Shown here: positions 15,823 through 26,014 of the stretch, in pieces
Numbering within the stretch: position 1 is the stretch's first letter
How the letters are laid out: every line of letters begins with the position of its first letter
NCBI GenBank assembly: GCA_049647485.1
Contig: JBARXT010000195.1
Span: forward strand, 1-53,309
Length of the DNA stretch: 53,309 nt
From: 62-47 sp049647485
Lineage (GTDB): Bacteria > Pseudomonadota > Alphaproteobacteria > Rhizobiales > Xanthobacteraceae
Direction of reading: 5' to 3'
Translations under genes and position numbers: made by a program
Notes under the pieces: generated by a model
Seen by the model: only the letters and a program-made list of their open reading frames with translations
Database searches by the model: none
Told to the model about the DNA's origin: nothing

Positions 15823-16743
15823 ATGGCCAGGCCCTACATCGATAGCATGATGAATCTCGCCACCCAGGAGCACCGCCTCGCTAAACCGGGACCGCAGGAC
15901 GCCGCGCTGCGCGATTACGACAGCGTGCGTCGCGCCATCGCTTTTATTTCGGCGCACTGGCGCGCGCAGCCCACCATCGAGGCCATCGCCGGCGCCGCCG
16001 GACTGACGCCGGACGAATTGCACCATCTGTTCCGGCGCTGGGCCGGGCTGACGCCGAAGGCCTTCATGCAGGCGCTGACGCTCGATCACGCCAAGGGCCT
16101 GTTGCGTGATTCCGCCAGCATCCTCGATGCCGCGCTCGACTCGGGCCTGTCAGGTCCGGGCCGGCTGCACGATCTGTTCGTCACGCACGAAGCGATGTCG
16201 CCGGGCGAATGGAAAGCAGGTGGCGCCGGCATGACGTTGCGCTACGGCTTCCATCCGTCGCCGTTCGGCACGGCGATCGTCATCGCCAGCGGCCGCGGTC
16301 TTGCCGGGCTTGCGTTCGCCGATCCCGGCGACGAGATGACCGCGCTGACCGACATGCGGCGGCGTTGGCCGCGCGCCGACTGCATCGAGGATCACGCCGG
16401 CACAACGGCGATGGTGCAACGTATCTTCGATACGCGGTTGTGGCGGCCCGATCAACCGCTGCGCGTGGTCCTGATCGGCACCGATTTCGAAGTGCGGGTG
16501 TGGGAATCGCTCTTGAAGATTCCGATGGGCCGCGCCACCACCTATTCCGACATCGCCTGCAATGTGCGAAATCCGAAAGCCTCGCGCGCGGTCGGTGCCG
16601 CAGTCGGCCGCAACCCGATCTCGTTCGTGGTGCCGTGCCATCGCGTGATCGGCAAGAGTGGCGCGCTCACCGGCTATCACTGGGGCATCACCCGCAAGCA
16701 GGCGATGTTGGGCTGGGAAGCCGGACAGGTCAGCGCGGCGTAA
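15823..16743 (+). CDS. AraC-HTH / methylated-DNA-protein-cysteine methyltransferase
   Basis: This is a two-domain Ada-like repair protein. An AraC-type helix-turn-helix (about 35-130, DELHHLFRRWAGLTPKAFMQALTLDHAKGLLRD) is followed by an Ogt-type alkyltransferase domain. The acceptor Cys is in VVPCHRVIG (C272), preceded by MGRATTYSDIA and ASRAVGAAVGRNP. It would remove methyl groups from O6-methylguanine and may regulate its own gene. The N-terminal zinc/methylphosphotriester domain of E. coli Ada is absent. The start is uncertain: ATG 15823, 15847 or 15850 are all in frame. Convergent with gpmA, 26 bases apart. Confidence 0.9.
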   Translation: MARPYIDSMMNLATQEHRLAKPGPQDAALRDYDSVRRAIAFISAHWRAQPTIEAIAGAAGLTPDELHHLFRRWAGLTPKAFMQALTLDHAKGLLRDSASILDAALDSGLSGPGRLHDLFVTHEAMSPGEWKAGGAGMTLRYGFHPSPFGTAIVIASGRGLAGLAFADPGDEMTALTDMRRRWPRADCIEDHAGTTAMVQRIFDTRLWRPDQPLRVVLIGTDFEVRVWESLLKIPMGRATTYSDIACNVRNPKASRAVGAAVGRNPISFVVPCHRVIGKSGALTGYHWGITRKQAMLGWEAGQVSAA

Positions 16744-16769
16744 CCGCCGCGCTGATTGTCTCAAGACGG

Positions 16770-17393
16770 TTACGCCGCGAGATCGAGCACGGATGCAACG
16801 GTGGCATCGGCATTGAGGCGATAGATCACCGGCACGCCGGTTGCGAGTTCGCGCTTGAGAATGTTTTCGGGAGTCAGCTTCTCGAGCACCATGATCAGCG
16901 CGCGCAGCGAATTGCCGTGCGCCGCCACCAGCGTCCGCTCGCCGCGCAACACGCACGGCAAAATCTCCTGCACGAAATACGGCAACGTGCGCGCCAGCGT
17001 ATCCTTCAGGCTCTCGCCGCCCGGCGGCGGCACGTCGTAGGAACGGCGCCAGACGTGAACCTGTTCTTCGCCCCACTTCTTGCGCGCATCGTCCTTGTTG
17101 AGGCCGGAGAGATCGCCGTAGTCGCGTTCGTTCAACGCGAGATTTTTATGAATCGGCAATCCGCTCTGGCTCATTTCCTTCAGAATGATATCGAGCGTGT
17201 TTTGAGCCCGCGTCAGCGCCGAGGTGAAGGCGACATCGAAGGTCAGTCCTTGCGCTTTCAGCTTGCGCCCTGCTTCAGCGGCCTCCTTGCGTCCCTGTTC
17301 GGTGAGATCGGGATCTTTCCAGCCGGTGAAAAGATTCTTCAAATTCCATTCGCTCTGGCCGTGACGCACGAGGACGAGAAGTCGATCGCTCAT
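16770..17393 (-). CDS. gpmA: 2,3-bisphosphoglycerate-dependent phosphoglycerate mutase
   Basis: This glycolytic enzyme interconverts 3- and 2-phosphoglycerate through a phosphohistidine. The catalytic motif VRHGQSEWN places the phosphorylated His at 11. GWKDPDLTEQG, ALNERDYGDLSGLNK (acid catalyst Glu) and VAAHGNSLRALI (second His) follow in order. At 207 residues it matches the shorter alphaproteobacterial form. The ATG at 17393 lies downstream of dapB (17456), with a 62-base gap on the same strand, so it is probably the last gene of that run. Confidence 0.95.
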   Translation of the reverse strand: MSDRLLVLVRHGQSEWNLKNLFTGWKDPDLTEQGRKEAAEAGRKLKAQGLTFDVAFTSALTRAQNTLDIILKEMSQSGLPIHKNLALNERDYGDLSGLNKDDARKKWGEEQVHVWRRSYDVPPPGGESLKDTLARTLPYFVQEILPCVLRGERTLVAAHGNSLRALIMVLEKLTPENILKRELATGVPVIYRLNADATVASVLDLAA

Positions 17394-17455
17394 TCTTTCC
17401 GTTTCCATTTCGTGTTTGCAATGATCGTCGCGTGAGAGCCGACGACACCTGTTCG

Positions 17456-18271
17456 TCAGAAATCGCTCAGGCCGAGCACATCGGCCATCGAATACAATCC
17501 CGGCGGATTGCCTTGCGCCCACATCGCCGCCTTCAACGCGCCGTGCGCGAAGATCATGCGATCCTCGGCCTTGTGCGAGAGTTCGATGCGTTCATAAGGT
17601 CCCGCGAAGATCACCGTGTGATCGCCGGTCACCGTACCGCCGCGCAACGCTGCGAAGCCGATGTCGCCTTCGCGACGCGCGCCGGTGATGCCGTCGCGGC
17701 CGCGCGCCGAGTGATCATGCAACTTGACGTCGCGACCCGCCGCCGCCGCTTCGCCAAGCATCAGCGCGGTGCCGGAGGGTGCGTCGATCTTCGCCTTGTG
17801 ATGCATCTCGACGATTTCGATATCGAAGTTCGAGTCGAGCGAACGCGCCACGCGTTTTACCAGCGCCGCAAGAAGGTTGACGCCGAGGCTCATGTTTCCG
17901 GCCTGTACCACCACAGCCTGCTTGGTCACGCTCTTGATGATCGCGGTGTCGGAGGGCGACAAGCCGGTGGTGCCGATCACATGCACCAGCCCGCGTTGGG
18001 CGGCGATGGCGACGTTAGCAATGGTGGCACGCGGCACGGTGAAATCGAGAATGCCGTCGGCCTTGGCCGACAGCGACCACAGGTCCGCCGAGACTTCCAC
18101 GCCGGTTGGCGGCAGGCCCGCCAGCGTGCCGGCATCCTGCCCGATCCATTCCGAGCCCGGCGCCTCGAGCGCCCCGGTGACGACGGCACCCTTGGTCTCG
18201 GAGATCGCGCGCATCAGCGCGCGGCCCATTCGGCCGCCGGCCCCCGCAACGATCAATCGCATTTCCGACAT
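17456..18271 (-). CDS. dapB: 4-hydroxy-tetrahydrodipicolinate reductase
   Basis: DapB reduces the heterocycle made by DapA in the lysine/diaminopimelate pathway, which also feeds peptidoglycan. The N-terminal nucleotide motif VAGAGGRMGRALM is followed by GTTGLS, the catalytic HHKAKIDAPSGTA (about 158-170) and the C-terminal SHKAEDRMIFAHGALKAA. At 271 residues it is full length. ATG 18271 gives MSEMRLIVAGAGG; MRL three codons later is an alternative. It is on the minus strand between a DUF1330 gene and gpmA. Confidence 0.96.
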   Translation of the reverse strand: MSEMRLIVAGAGGRMGRALMRAISETKGAVVTGALEAPGSEWIGQDAGTLAGLPPTGVEVSADLWSLSAKADGILDFTVPRATIANVAIAAQRGLVHVIGTTGLSPSDTAIIKSVTKQAVVVQAGNMSLGVNLLAALVKRVARSLDSNFDIEIVEMHHKAKIDAPSGTALMLGEAAAAGRDVKLHDHSARGRDGITGARREGDIGFAALRGGTVTGDHTVIFAGPYERIELSHKAEDRMIFAHGALKAAMWAQGNPPGLYSMADVLGLSDF

Positions 18272-18334
18272 GGTACGGACCTCAATGATGTCGCGGTATA
18301 GCGGGGACACAGCGTCCCGGCAACCAAGGTCGCG

Positions 18335-18640
18335 TCAGGGCTGCGGCCCGTCATAGCCTTCGATCACCACGATATCGTCTTCCGAATGGGGTTTGCGCGC
18401 CTTGATCAGCGCCTGATATTCCGGCGATTCATAACAAGCCAGCGCGGTCTCGTAATCCTTGAACTCGATGACGACGTTGCGCGAACGGGACGAGCCTTCC
18501 TTGCTTTCGAAGCTGCCGCCGCGAATGAGAAACCTGGCGCCGTACTTGTGAAACAGCGCGCCATTGTGGGCGACGTAATCGCGCTTGTAGCCCTCGAGAT
18601 CATGTACATCGACACGCCCGATCCAGTATCCCTTCGCCAT
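18335..18640 (-). CDS. DUF1330 family protein
   Basis: This 101-residue protein is a small ferredoxin-like (dimeric alpha/beta barrel) DUF1330 member: AKGYWIGRVDVHD, FLIRGG, VVIEFKDYETALACYESPEYQALIKAR. These match the family pattern, whose function is unknown. It lies 12 bases after pyrF on the same strand and 63 bases before dapB, so it is likely in the same transcript. Confidence 0.88.
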   Translation of the reverse strand: MAKGYWIGRVDVHDLEGYKRDYVAHNGALFHKYGARFLIRGGSFESKEGSSRSRNVVIEFKDYETALACYESPEYQALIKARKPHSEDDIVVIEGYDGPQP

Positions 18641-18652
18641 TGCTCTCTCCCG

Positions 18653-19363
18653 TCAGTTTTTTGCCTGTTGAATGTCCGCGACGATCGCATCCGCCGCGGC
18701 CTTCGGATCGGCGGCCGCCATCACCGGCCGTCCGACCACCAGATAGTCCGCACCGGCCGCAATCGCTCGCGCCGGTGTCATCACCCGTTTCTGATCGCCG
18801 ACGTCGCTGCCGGCGGGCCGAATACCCGGCGTCACCAGACTCATGTTCGTGCCCGCGATCGGGCGGAGACTGGCGGCTTCCTCGGCCGAACACACGATGC
18901 CATGGATGCCGAGCGCCTTGGCCTGCTCGGCGCGATGCCGCACCAGATCGGACACGCCGAGCCGATAGCCGGCGGCTTGCAGATCGGCCTCGTCATAGGA
19001 GGTGAGCACCGTGACGGCGAGTATCTTCAAACCCGATCCGGCACTGGCTTCGACCGCGGCCTTCATGGTCTGCGGATAAGCGTGAACGGTCAGAAACGTC
19101 GCGCCAAGACCCGCGATGCTCTTGACGCCGCTCGCGACCGTATTGCCGATGTCGTGCAGCTTGAGATCGAGAAAGACTTTCTTGCCGGCTTCCGCGAGTT
19201 GCCGCACCAGCGGCAGCCCGCCGGCATAAGCGAGCTGATAGCCGATCTTGTAGAATGTCACGCTGTCCCCGAGCCGCGAGATCATCGCCTCTGCGGCGGG
19301 CACGTTCGGAACGTCGAGCGCGACGATCAGGCGGTCACGCGAGGGAATGGTATTCTCAGTCAT
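18653..19363 (-). CDS. pyrF: Orotidine 5'-phosphate decarboxylase
   Basis: This catalyses the last step of UMP synthesis. It is a TIM barrel of 236 residues with IVALDVPN at the first strand, the catalytic FLDLKLHDIGNTV (Lys-Asp network) and, at the phosphate-binding end, VTPGIRP and YLVVGRPVMAA. Full length. Its ATG lies inside the last codons of the upstream FMN reductase gene (8-base overlap), so the two are translationally coupled. Confidence 0.97.
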   Translation of the reverse strand: MTENTIPSRDRLIVALDVPNVPAAEAMISRLGDSVTFYKIGYQLAYAGGLPLVRQLAEAGKKVFLDLKLHDIGNTVASGVKSIAGLGATFLTVHAYPQTMKAAVEASAGSGLKILAVTVLTSYDEADLQAAGYRLGVSDLVRHRAEQAKALGIHGIVCSAEEAASLRPIAGTNMSLVTPGIRPAGSDVGDQKRVMTPARAIAAGADYLVVGRPVMAAADPKAAADAIVADIQQAKN

Positions 19364-19943
19364 GTTGCCTCATCTGTTCCGCGACATCGATCAACTGTCG
19401 CGCCATGGCTGTCAGCATGTCGCGATCATTGCCAGACTTAAGCCGGTCCATGTCGTCGTAGGCTTGATCGGCGGCCGACAGCGACAACTGCGTCGGGATG
19501 ACTGTGACGCGGCATCCGGACAGCATCAAGCGCAGCATCATCAGGCTTCGCGCGCCGCCGAACCGGCCTGTCGACGCCGAGGCCAATGCGAACGGACGCC
19601 CGCGCATCGCATGTCCGAGCGGTTCGTCGCGTTCGCGCACCCGCGTCACCCAGTCGAGCGCATTCTTGAGCAGTGGCGGCGGCGAGGAATTGTATTCGGG
19701 ACTGACAAGCAGCACCCCGTGATGAACGCCGATCAGGCGCTTGAGCTTGACGGCTTCGATCGGCACGCCGGATCTCGCCTCGAGATCGCCATCGTAGATC
19801 GGGAGTGGAAAGTCAGCGAGCGAGACCAGCGAAACATCGGCGCCGGCTTCGGCCAGTTCGGCCATCGCCGCGCCTGCGAGGCGTACGTTGTGCGATCCGG
19901 TGCGCAGGGAACCTGGAATGATCAGAATCTTCAACGGGCTCAT
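19356..19943 (-). CDS. NADPH-dependent FMN reductase (ChrR/azoreductase-like)
   Basis: This 195-residue flavodoxin-like reductase has the FMN phosphate loop IPGSLRTGSHN (about 8-18) and the family motif SPEYNSSPPPLLKNALDWVTR (about 80-100), close to ChrR/YieF quinone and chromate reductases. The later GRPFALASASTGRFGGARS is also typical. It probably reduces quinones or other electrophiles with NAD(P)H. ATG 19943 (MSPLKILIIPGS) is preferred to one five codons upstream. It overlaps pyrF by eight bases. Confidence 0.9.
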   Translation of the reverse strand: MSPLKILIIPGSLRTGSHNVRLAGAAMAELAEAGADVSLVSLADFPLPIYDGDLEARSGVPIEAVKLKRLIGVHHGVLLVSPEYNSSPPPLLKNALDWVTRVRERDEPLGHAMRGRPFALASASTGRFGGARSLMMLRLMLSGCRVTVIPTQLSLSAADQAYDDMDRLKSGNDRDMLTAMARQLIDVAEQMRQHD

Positions 19944-20065
19944 GTCGGGCGAGCCCACCTTGATCGCGCCGTCTCTCTTCGAGAGACTCCTGTTCGAACC
20001 AATGAATCAGTTCGCATAAGTCATGTCGTATCCAGCTTCGTCTCTCCAGCGATTTTGCCGGAGGA

Positions 20066-20668
20066 TCAGCCCTTGCGATACACCCAGACGCGCGCCGGCG
20101 GAAGATTCATCCAGATCCGTTCCGAAGCCTCGGTGGATACGCCCGGCAAGGATTTTGGGATCGGCGGCGTCACCGAATAGGTGAACTGCACGAAAGGCGC
20201 TCCCGGACTGAGCGCCGAGAAGGCATCCCGGATCAGTTTCAGCCGGGTCAGCATCGGCTTGGTCACCAGCGGCAGACCCGATACCACGGCGGACGCGGGC
20301 GCCATCAGCACCTTCGACAGCGAATCCCGCAACACATAGGCATCGCCCTGAACCACGGTGGCTTGCGGATAACGATCGCGCAGCAGCGCGCAGAAGCCGG
20401 GATTGTATTCCACCAGGACGAGCCGGCTTTGCTCGACGCCGTGCTCAATCAGCGCACTGGTGATCGCGCCGGTGCCCGGCCCCAGTTCGACAACGGGACC
20501 GGTCGCATGCACATCGACATATTGCGCCATGGTGCGGGCGAGAATGCGGCCCGACGGCATGACCGCGCCCATATGCAACGGCTTCTCGATCCATGAGCGA
20601 AGAAAGCGAACCTCGTCATCGAGACGAGGCTGCTTCTTCAACACGCGCACGGATGGTTGCAGGGACAT
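20066..20668 (-). CDS. pmtA: Phospholipid N-methyltransferase-like SAM methyltransferase
   Basis: This 200-residue class I SAM methyltransferase has motif I as PVVELGPGTGAITSALI and a post-I acidic end LVLVEYN. FLRSWIEKPLHMGAVMPSG at the N-terminus and the C-terminal ERIWMNLPPARVWVYRK match the short alphaproteobacterial PmtA family, which methylates phosphatidylethanolamine toward phosphatidylcholine. Such proteins are sometimes labelled rRNA adenine methyltransferase-like because of motif I. The number of methyl additions cannot be told from sequence. ATG 20668 (MSLQPSVRVLKKQP) fits relatives. It lies 91 bases after dnaJ. Confidence 0.75.
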   Translation of the reverse strand: MSLQPSVRVLKKQPRLDDEVRFLRSWIEKPLHMGAVMPSGRILARTMAQYVDVHATGPVVELGPGTGAITSALIEHGVEQSRLVLVEYNPGFCALLRDRYPQATVVQGDAYVLRDSLSKVLMAPASAVVSGLPLVTKPMLTRLKLIRDAFSALSPGAPFVQFTYSVTPPIPKSLPGVSTEASERIWMNLPPARVWVYRKG

Positions 20669-20759
20669 TTCGCACCCAGAGAGGGGCCACGGTCGGTGGG
20701 ATGTCAAATTCTATTCACAAAGACGTAACGCGCGCCGATAAACCGGTCAAGCGAAAGGC

Positions 20760-21893
20760 TTACTGCGCAGCACTACGGGTACCGAAGAAGTCCTTGACTT
20801 TGGTAAAGAAACCGACCGCTTCCGGTTGCGTGGCGCCGGACGACAGCTTCTCGAACTCGGCCAACAATTCCTGTTGTTTCTTGGTCAGATTCTGTGGCGT
20901 TTCAACGACCACCTGAACGTACATGTCGCCGGTCTGACGAGAACGCAATACTGGCATGCCCTTGCTGGCGATCCGGAAGCGGCGGCCCGACTGGGTGCCG
21001 GACGGTACCTTCACCTTGGCCTTGACCTTGTCGATGGTCGGCACCTCGAATTCGCCGCCGAGCGACGCCGTCACCATCGAGATCGGAACGCGGCAGTGGA
21101 GGTCCGCGCCATCGCGCTGGAAGAACGGATGCGATGCCAGCGACAGGAAGATGTAGAGATCGCCGGGCGGACCACCGCGAACGCCCGCCTCGCCTTCGTT
21201 GGCGAGCCGGATGCGGGTCCCATCTTCCACCCCCTGCGGAATATTGACGGACAGCGTGCGATCCCGCGTGACGCGCCCCGAACCGGAGCAGGACGGACAC
21301 GCGTCCTCGATCATCTGGCCGCGTCCCTGACAGCCGGGACAGGTGCGCTCCAGCGTGAAGAATCCCTGCGCCTGGCGCACGCGACCGGCGCCGCCGCACA
21401 TCGAACAGGTCTTCGGTTTGGTCCCCGCCTTGGCACCGGTTCCCGAGCAGGACTCACAGGTCACCGAAACCGGAATTTCGATTTGCGCGGTCTTGCCGGA
21501 GAAGGCTTCCTCCAGCGTGATTTCCATGTTGTAGCGCAGATCGGCGCCACGCTCGCGACCACCGCCGCGTCCGCGCTGTCCGGCCATGCCGAACAGGTCC
21601 TCGAAAATATCGGAGAACGACGATGCAAAGCCGGCACCGAATCCCGCGCCGCCGCCATTGCCCTGCTCGAATGCCGAATGGCCGAAGCGGTCATAGGCCG
21701 CGCGCTTGTCGCCGTCCTTGAGGATTTCGTAGGCTTCGTTGATTTCCTTGAAGCGGGCTTCGCTCGCCGCGTCGCCGGGATTGCGATCCGGGTGCCACTT
21801 CATTGCCAGCTTGCGGAAGGCCGACTTGAGGCCCGCGTCCGTAACGGTGCGTTCGACCTCCAGCGTTTCGTAATAGCAGCGCTTCGTCGACAT
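20760..21893 (-). CDS. dnaJ: Chaperone protein DnaJ
   Basis: DnaJ is the Hsp40 cochaperone that delivers substrates to DnaK and stimulates its ATPase. The 377 residues show a J domain (1-75) with KWHPDRNPG, a Gly/Phe-rich linker with SFSDIFEDLFG, four zinc repeats (CESCSGTG, CSMCGGAG, CPGCQGRG, CPSCSGSG) and the C-terminal substrate domains. ATG 21893 gives MSTKRCYYETLEV; relatives start here. It follows dnaK by 138 bases, with a strong hairpin in the spacer. Confidence 0.98.
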   Translation of the reverse strand: MSTKRCYYETLEVERTVTDAGLKSAFRKLAMKWHPDRNPGDAASEARFKEINEAYEILKDGDKRAAYDRFGHSAFEQGNGGGAGFGAGFASSFSDIFEDLFGMAGQRGRGGGRERGADLRYNMEITLEEAFSGKTAQIEIPVSVTCESCSGTGAKAGTKPKTCSMCGGAGRVRQAQGFFTLERTCPGCQGRGQMIEDACPSCSGSGRVTRDRTLSVNIPQGVEDGTRIRLANEGEAGVRGGPPGDLYIFLSLASHPFFQRDGADLHCRVPISMVTASLGGEFEVPTIDKVKAKVKVPSGTQSGRRFRIASKGMPVLRSRQTGDMYVQVVVETPQNLTKKQQELLAEFEKLSSGATQPEAVGFFTKVKDFFGTRSAAQ

Positions 21894-21963
21894 CACCGTC
21901 CCCCGCATCGATGGCCGCGGGAGCGCATTGCGCAATCCATTGGCTTCGTCGATTGCCGTCCAA

Positions 21964-21984
21964 CCCCCGGGACACGCCCGGGGG
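21964..21984 (-). promoter_or_regulatory. dnaK-dnaJ intergenic hairpin
   Basis: This is a perfect 8-bp G/C stem, CCCCCGGG and CCCGGGGG (21964-21971 and 21977-21984), with a 5-base loop and no U tract. It lies in the dnaK-dnaJ spacer. A structure here could protect upstream dnaK mRNA or reduce read-through, giving more DnaK than DnaJ. That role is inferred. Confidence 0.5.
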
Positions 21985-22031
21985 CAGACTTCGTATCATC
22001 GCAGAACGACATGGCCGTCGATCCCTGACGG

Positions 22032-23945
<1,914 letters not shown>

Positions 23946-24012
23946 AGTGTCCATATCCTTCTCGTTGCGGCAGGTCGGCTGGGCCCTGACGGCGCCCCGG
24001 GCCGATCCCCCA

Positions 24013-24034
24013 AATATCGAATGTTCGCGATATT
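24013..24034. promoter_or_regulatory. dnaK leader inverted repeat
   Basis: A perfect 7-bp inverted repeat, AATATCG (24013-24019) and CGATATT (24028-24034), with an 8-base spacer, lies between the candidate dnaK promoter and its start. It is not the HrcA operator CIRCE (TTAGCACTC-N9-GAGTGCTAA). It could be another operator or an RNA hairpin in the 5' leader. Confidence 0.4.
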
Positions 24035-24049
24035 GCGATGGTGAGCCTC

Positions 24050-24078
24050 ATATAGAAGGGGGGGTTGTCACCCGCAAG
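24050..24078 (-). promoter_or_regulatory. Candidate dnaK heat-shock promoter
   Basis: Read on the minus strand, CTTG (24075-24078) is followed by GCGGGTGACAACCCCCC-type spacer and CTATAT (24050-24055), resembling the alphaproteobacterial sigma-32 pattern (CTTG, then CYTATNT). The spacing is slightly long and the C-rich stretch before -10 is typical. It lies about 105 bases upstream of the dnaK start. Confidence 0.4.
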
Positions 24079-24236
24079 GACCGGACATCGCTCCGATCCG
24101 CGAAAACCCTTGGAAGGCACGACAATATTCCGGCCGACAGGTTCGCCATGTACGGCATCTGAGAAGAAATGCTATTGGCAAGGCGGGCCCCACGGCCGAC
24201 CATCGAACGGCCTCAATACCTGCTCAATAGACCCTC

Positions 24237-25175
24237 ATGACACATCTCGTCCGCTTCCTCGCTATTGCACTCGCCACGTTCTGGACCGCACCCATTTTCG
24301 CCGCCGACCTGACCTATCTGCCGGGCTCCCGGCTGGGTCTGGTTCCACTGGTTGGGCTCGCCCCCGCCAAAACATTCGTCGGCTTCGAGACCGAGGATCA
24401 TGGCGTCAAGGTGCTGATCACCGAGCTTCCCGCGGCCGCTTACCGCGAAGTGGAAACGACCTTCAAAACCCACCCGGAGGGGGCCAACGGCATCAAGCCG
24501 GAAACCGTCGAAACCGGTGCCGGCCTGGCATTCTACACCGTGGAGAACGCCAGAGACGGCGCCACCGCGGTGCGCCGCTACTCCATGATCCTGTCGGGCG
24601 GATCATTTTCCGGTTTCGTGGCGGTCCAGGTCCCCGAGAACGCCAGCAAAATCTACACCGACGAGGCCATCCGATCGATGTTCGCCACCGCCGGAGTCCG
24701 TCAGGACGTTCCTGTCGACGAGCAACTGGGCACGCTGCCGTTCAAGGTCGCCGAGCGCGGCAGTTTCAAGTCGGTCCGGACGCTGACACCGGGAGGCGCC
24801 GTCATGCTCGCGGACGTCGACGAAACCACCGGTATCGAGAAAGGGCCTTTCATGGTGCTCGGCGTCGTCGGTTCGGTGCCGGACAAGCCCAACGACCGGG
24901 CGCGGTACGCCGAGCAGGCAGCCAGGCTGATCCCAGGCTTGCGCGAGGGCCGCATCACGATGTCCGAGCCGCTCCGGATCGACAGTGTGCCGGGTTTCGA
25001 AACCCGCATCGACGCCGTCAGCGGCAAGGATGCAACGCCCGTCACCGTGGTGCAGTGGCTGCGGTTCGGCAGCGGCAGCCGGGCGATCCGCGTGATCGGC
25101 AGCGCCCCGCGCGACCAGTGGTCGGAGGCCTTCTCCCGCTTCCGCGCGGTACGCGACGGCATCCAGTTACGGTAA
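24237..25175 (+). CDS. Exported protein of unknown function
   Basis: This 312-residue protein begins with a clear Sec signal peptide (hydrophobic 7-20, cleavage near IFA-ADL at 22). I do not recognise the family. The mature part is soluble with no further transmembrane segment and no Cys pair. Conserved-looking stretches are YLPGSRLGLVPL just after cleavage and VVQWLRFGSGSRAIRVIG near the end. It is divergent from dnaK and is followed 80 bases later by the nicotinamidase, the other exported product on this strand, so the two may form a unit. Confidence 0.75.
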   Translation: MTHLVRFLAIALATFWTAPIFAADLTYLPGSRLGLVPLVGLAPAKTFVGFETEDHGVKVLITELPAAAYREVETTFKTHPEGANGIKPETVETGAGLAFYTVENARDGATAVRRYSMILSGGSFSGFVAVQVPENASKIYTDEAIRSMFATAGVRQDVPVDEQLGTLPFKVAERGSFKSVRTLTPGGAVMLADVDETTGIEKGPFMVLGVVGSVPDKPNDRARYAEQAARLIPGLREGRITMSEPLRIDSVPGFETRIDAVSGKDATPVTVVQWLRFGSGSRAIRVIGSAPRDQWSEAFSRFRAVRDGIQLR

Positions 25176-25255
25176 GTCGTCAGGCTGCCTGCCTTACGCG
25201 TCGGCTTTACGTTTCGCCCTCGACCTGATTTGCTTCCGCCGCGGGAGGTTGAGCC

Positions 25256-25975
25256 ATGCTGAACAGACGGCAGATGATGCTTGCGACAATCCAGGCCACC
25301 GCGATCGCGGGCCTGATGCCGAGGGCGGCGCGGGCCGCTGACAAAATTGCCATCGACGACACATCCGTGCTGCTCGTCATCGACGTGCAGAACTGCTTCC
25401 TGCCCGGCGGCAGCCTTGCCGTGAAGGACGGAGACCAGGTGGTGCCGGTGATCAACCGCATCGCCAAGAGCTTCGCCAATGTCGTGATGACACAGGACTG
25501 GCATACCGCAGGGCATGTCTCGTTCGCGTCGAGCCACAGCGACAAAAAGCCGTTCGAGATGATCGACCTGAGCTACGGCAAGCAGGTGTTGTGGCCGGAT
25601 CACTGCGTGCAGGGCACGGACGGCGCAGCACTCTCGAAAGATCTGACCATTCCGCAGGCGGCGCTGATTCTGCGCAAAGGCTTTCACAAGGACGTCGACA
25701 GTTATTCGGCCTTCACCGAGGCCGACGGCAAAACCTCGACCGGACTTGCGAAATACCTTGAGGCGCGTGGACTACGGCGCGTCTTTGTTGCAGGTCTCGC
25801 GACGGATTTCTGCGTCGCGTGGAGCGCACTCGACGCCTGCAAGGCCGGGTTCGAGACTTACGTGATCGAGGATGCCTGCCGGGGCATCGATACGCAGGGC
25901 TCGCTGGCGAAAGCGTGGGCCGACATGAACAAGGCCGGCGTCAAACGTATTCAATCCAGCGATATCGCCGCGTGA
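25256..25975 (+). CDS. pncA: Nicotinamidase with export signal
   Basis: This hydrolyses nicotinamide to nicotinate for NAD salvage; pyrazinamide is also a substrate of the family. The isochorismatase-like triad is visible: D43 (VIDVQNCF), K141 (LRKGFHK) and C186 (LATDFCVAW). Metal ligands D81, H83 and H87 lie in TQDWHTAGHVSF. The first 28 residues (LNRRQMMLATIQATAIAGL, ending RAARAAD) form a leader with paired arginines, suggesting Tat export. Most PncA proteins are cytoplasmic and lack this. It converges with grpE. The enzyme is secure; the location is inferred. Confidence 0.92.
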   Translation: MLNRRQMMLATIQATAIAGLMPRAARAADKIAIDDTSVLLVIDVQNCFLPGGSLAVKDGDQVVPVINRIAKSFANVVMTQDWHTAGHVSFASSHSDKKPFEMIDLSYGKQVLWPDHCVQGTDGAALSKDLTIPQAALILRKGFHKDVDSYSAFTEADGKTSTGLAKYLEARGLRRVFVAGLATDFCVAWSALDACKAGFETYVIEDACRGIDTQGSLAKAWADMNKAGVKRIQSSDIAA

Positions 25976-26014
25976 ACTGATCGTTGAAAGCTGCCGCGAG
26001 AGCGGACCTTTCGT

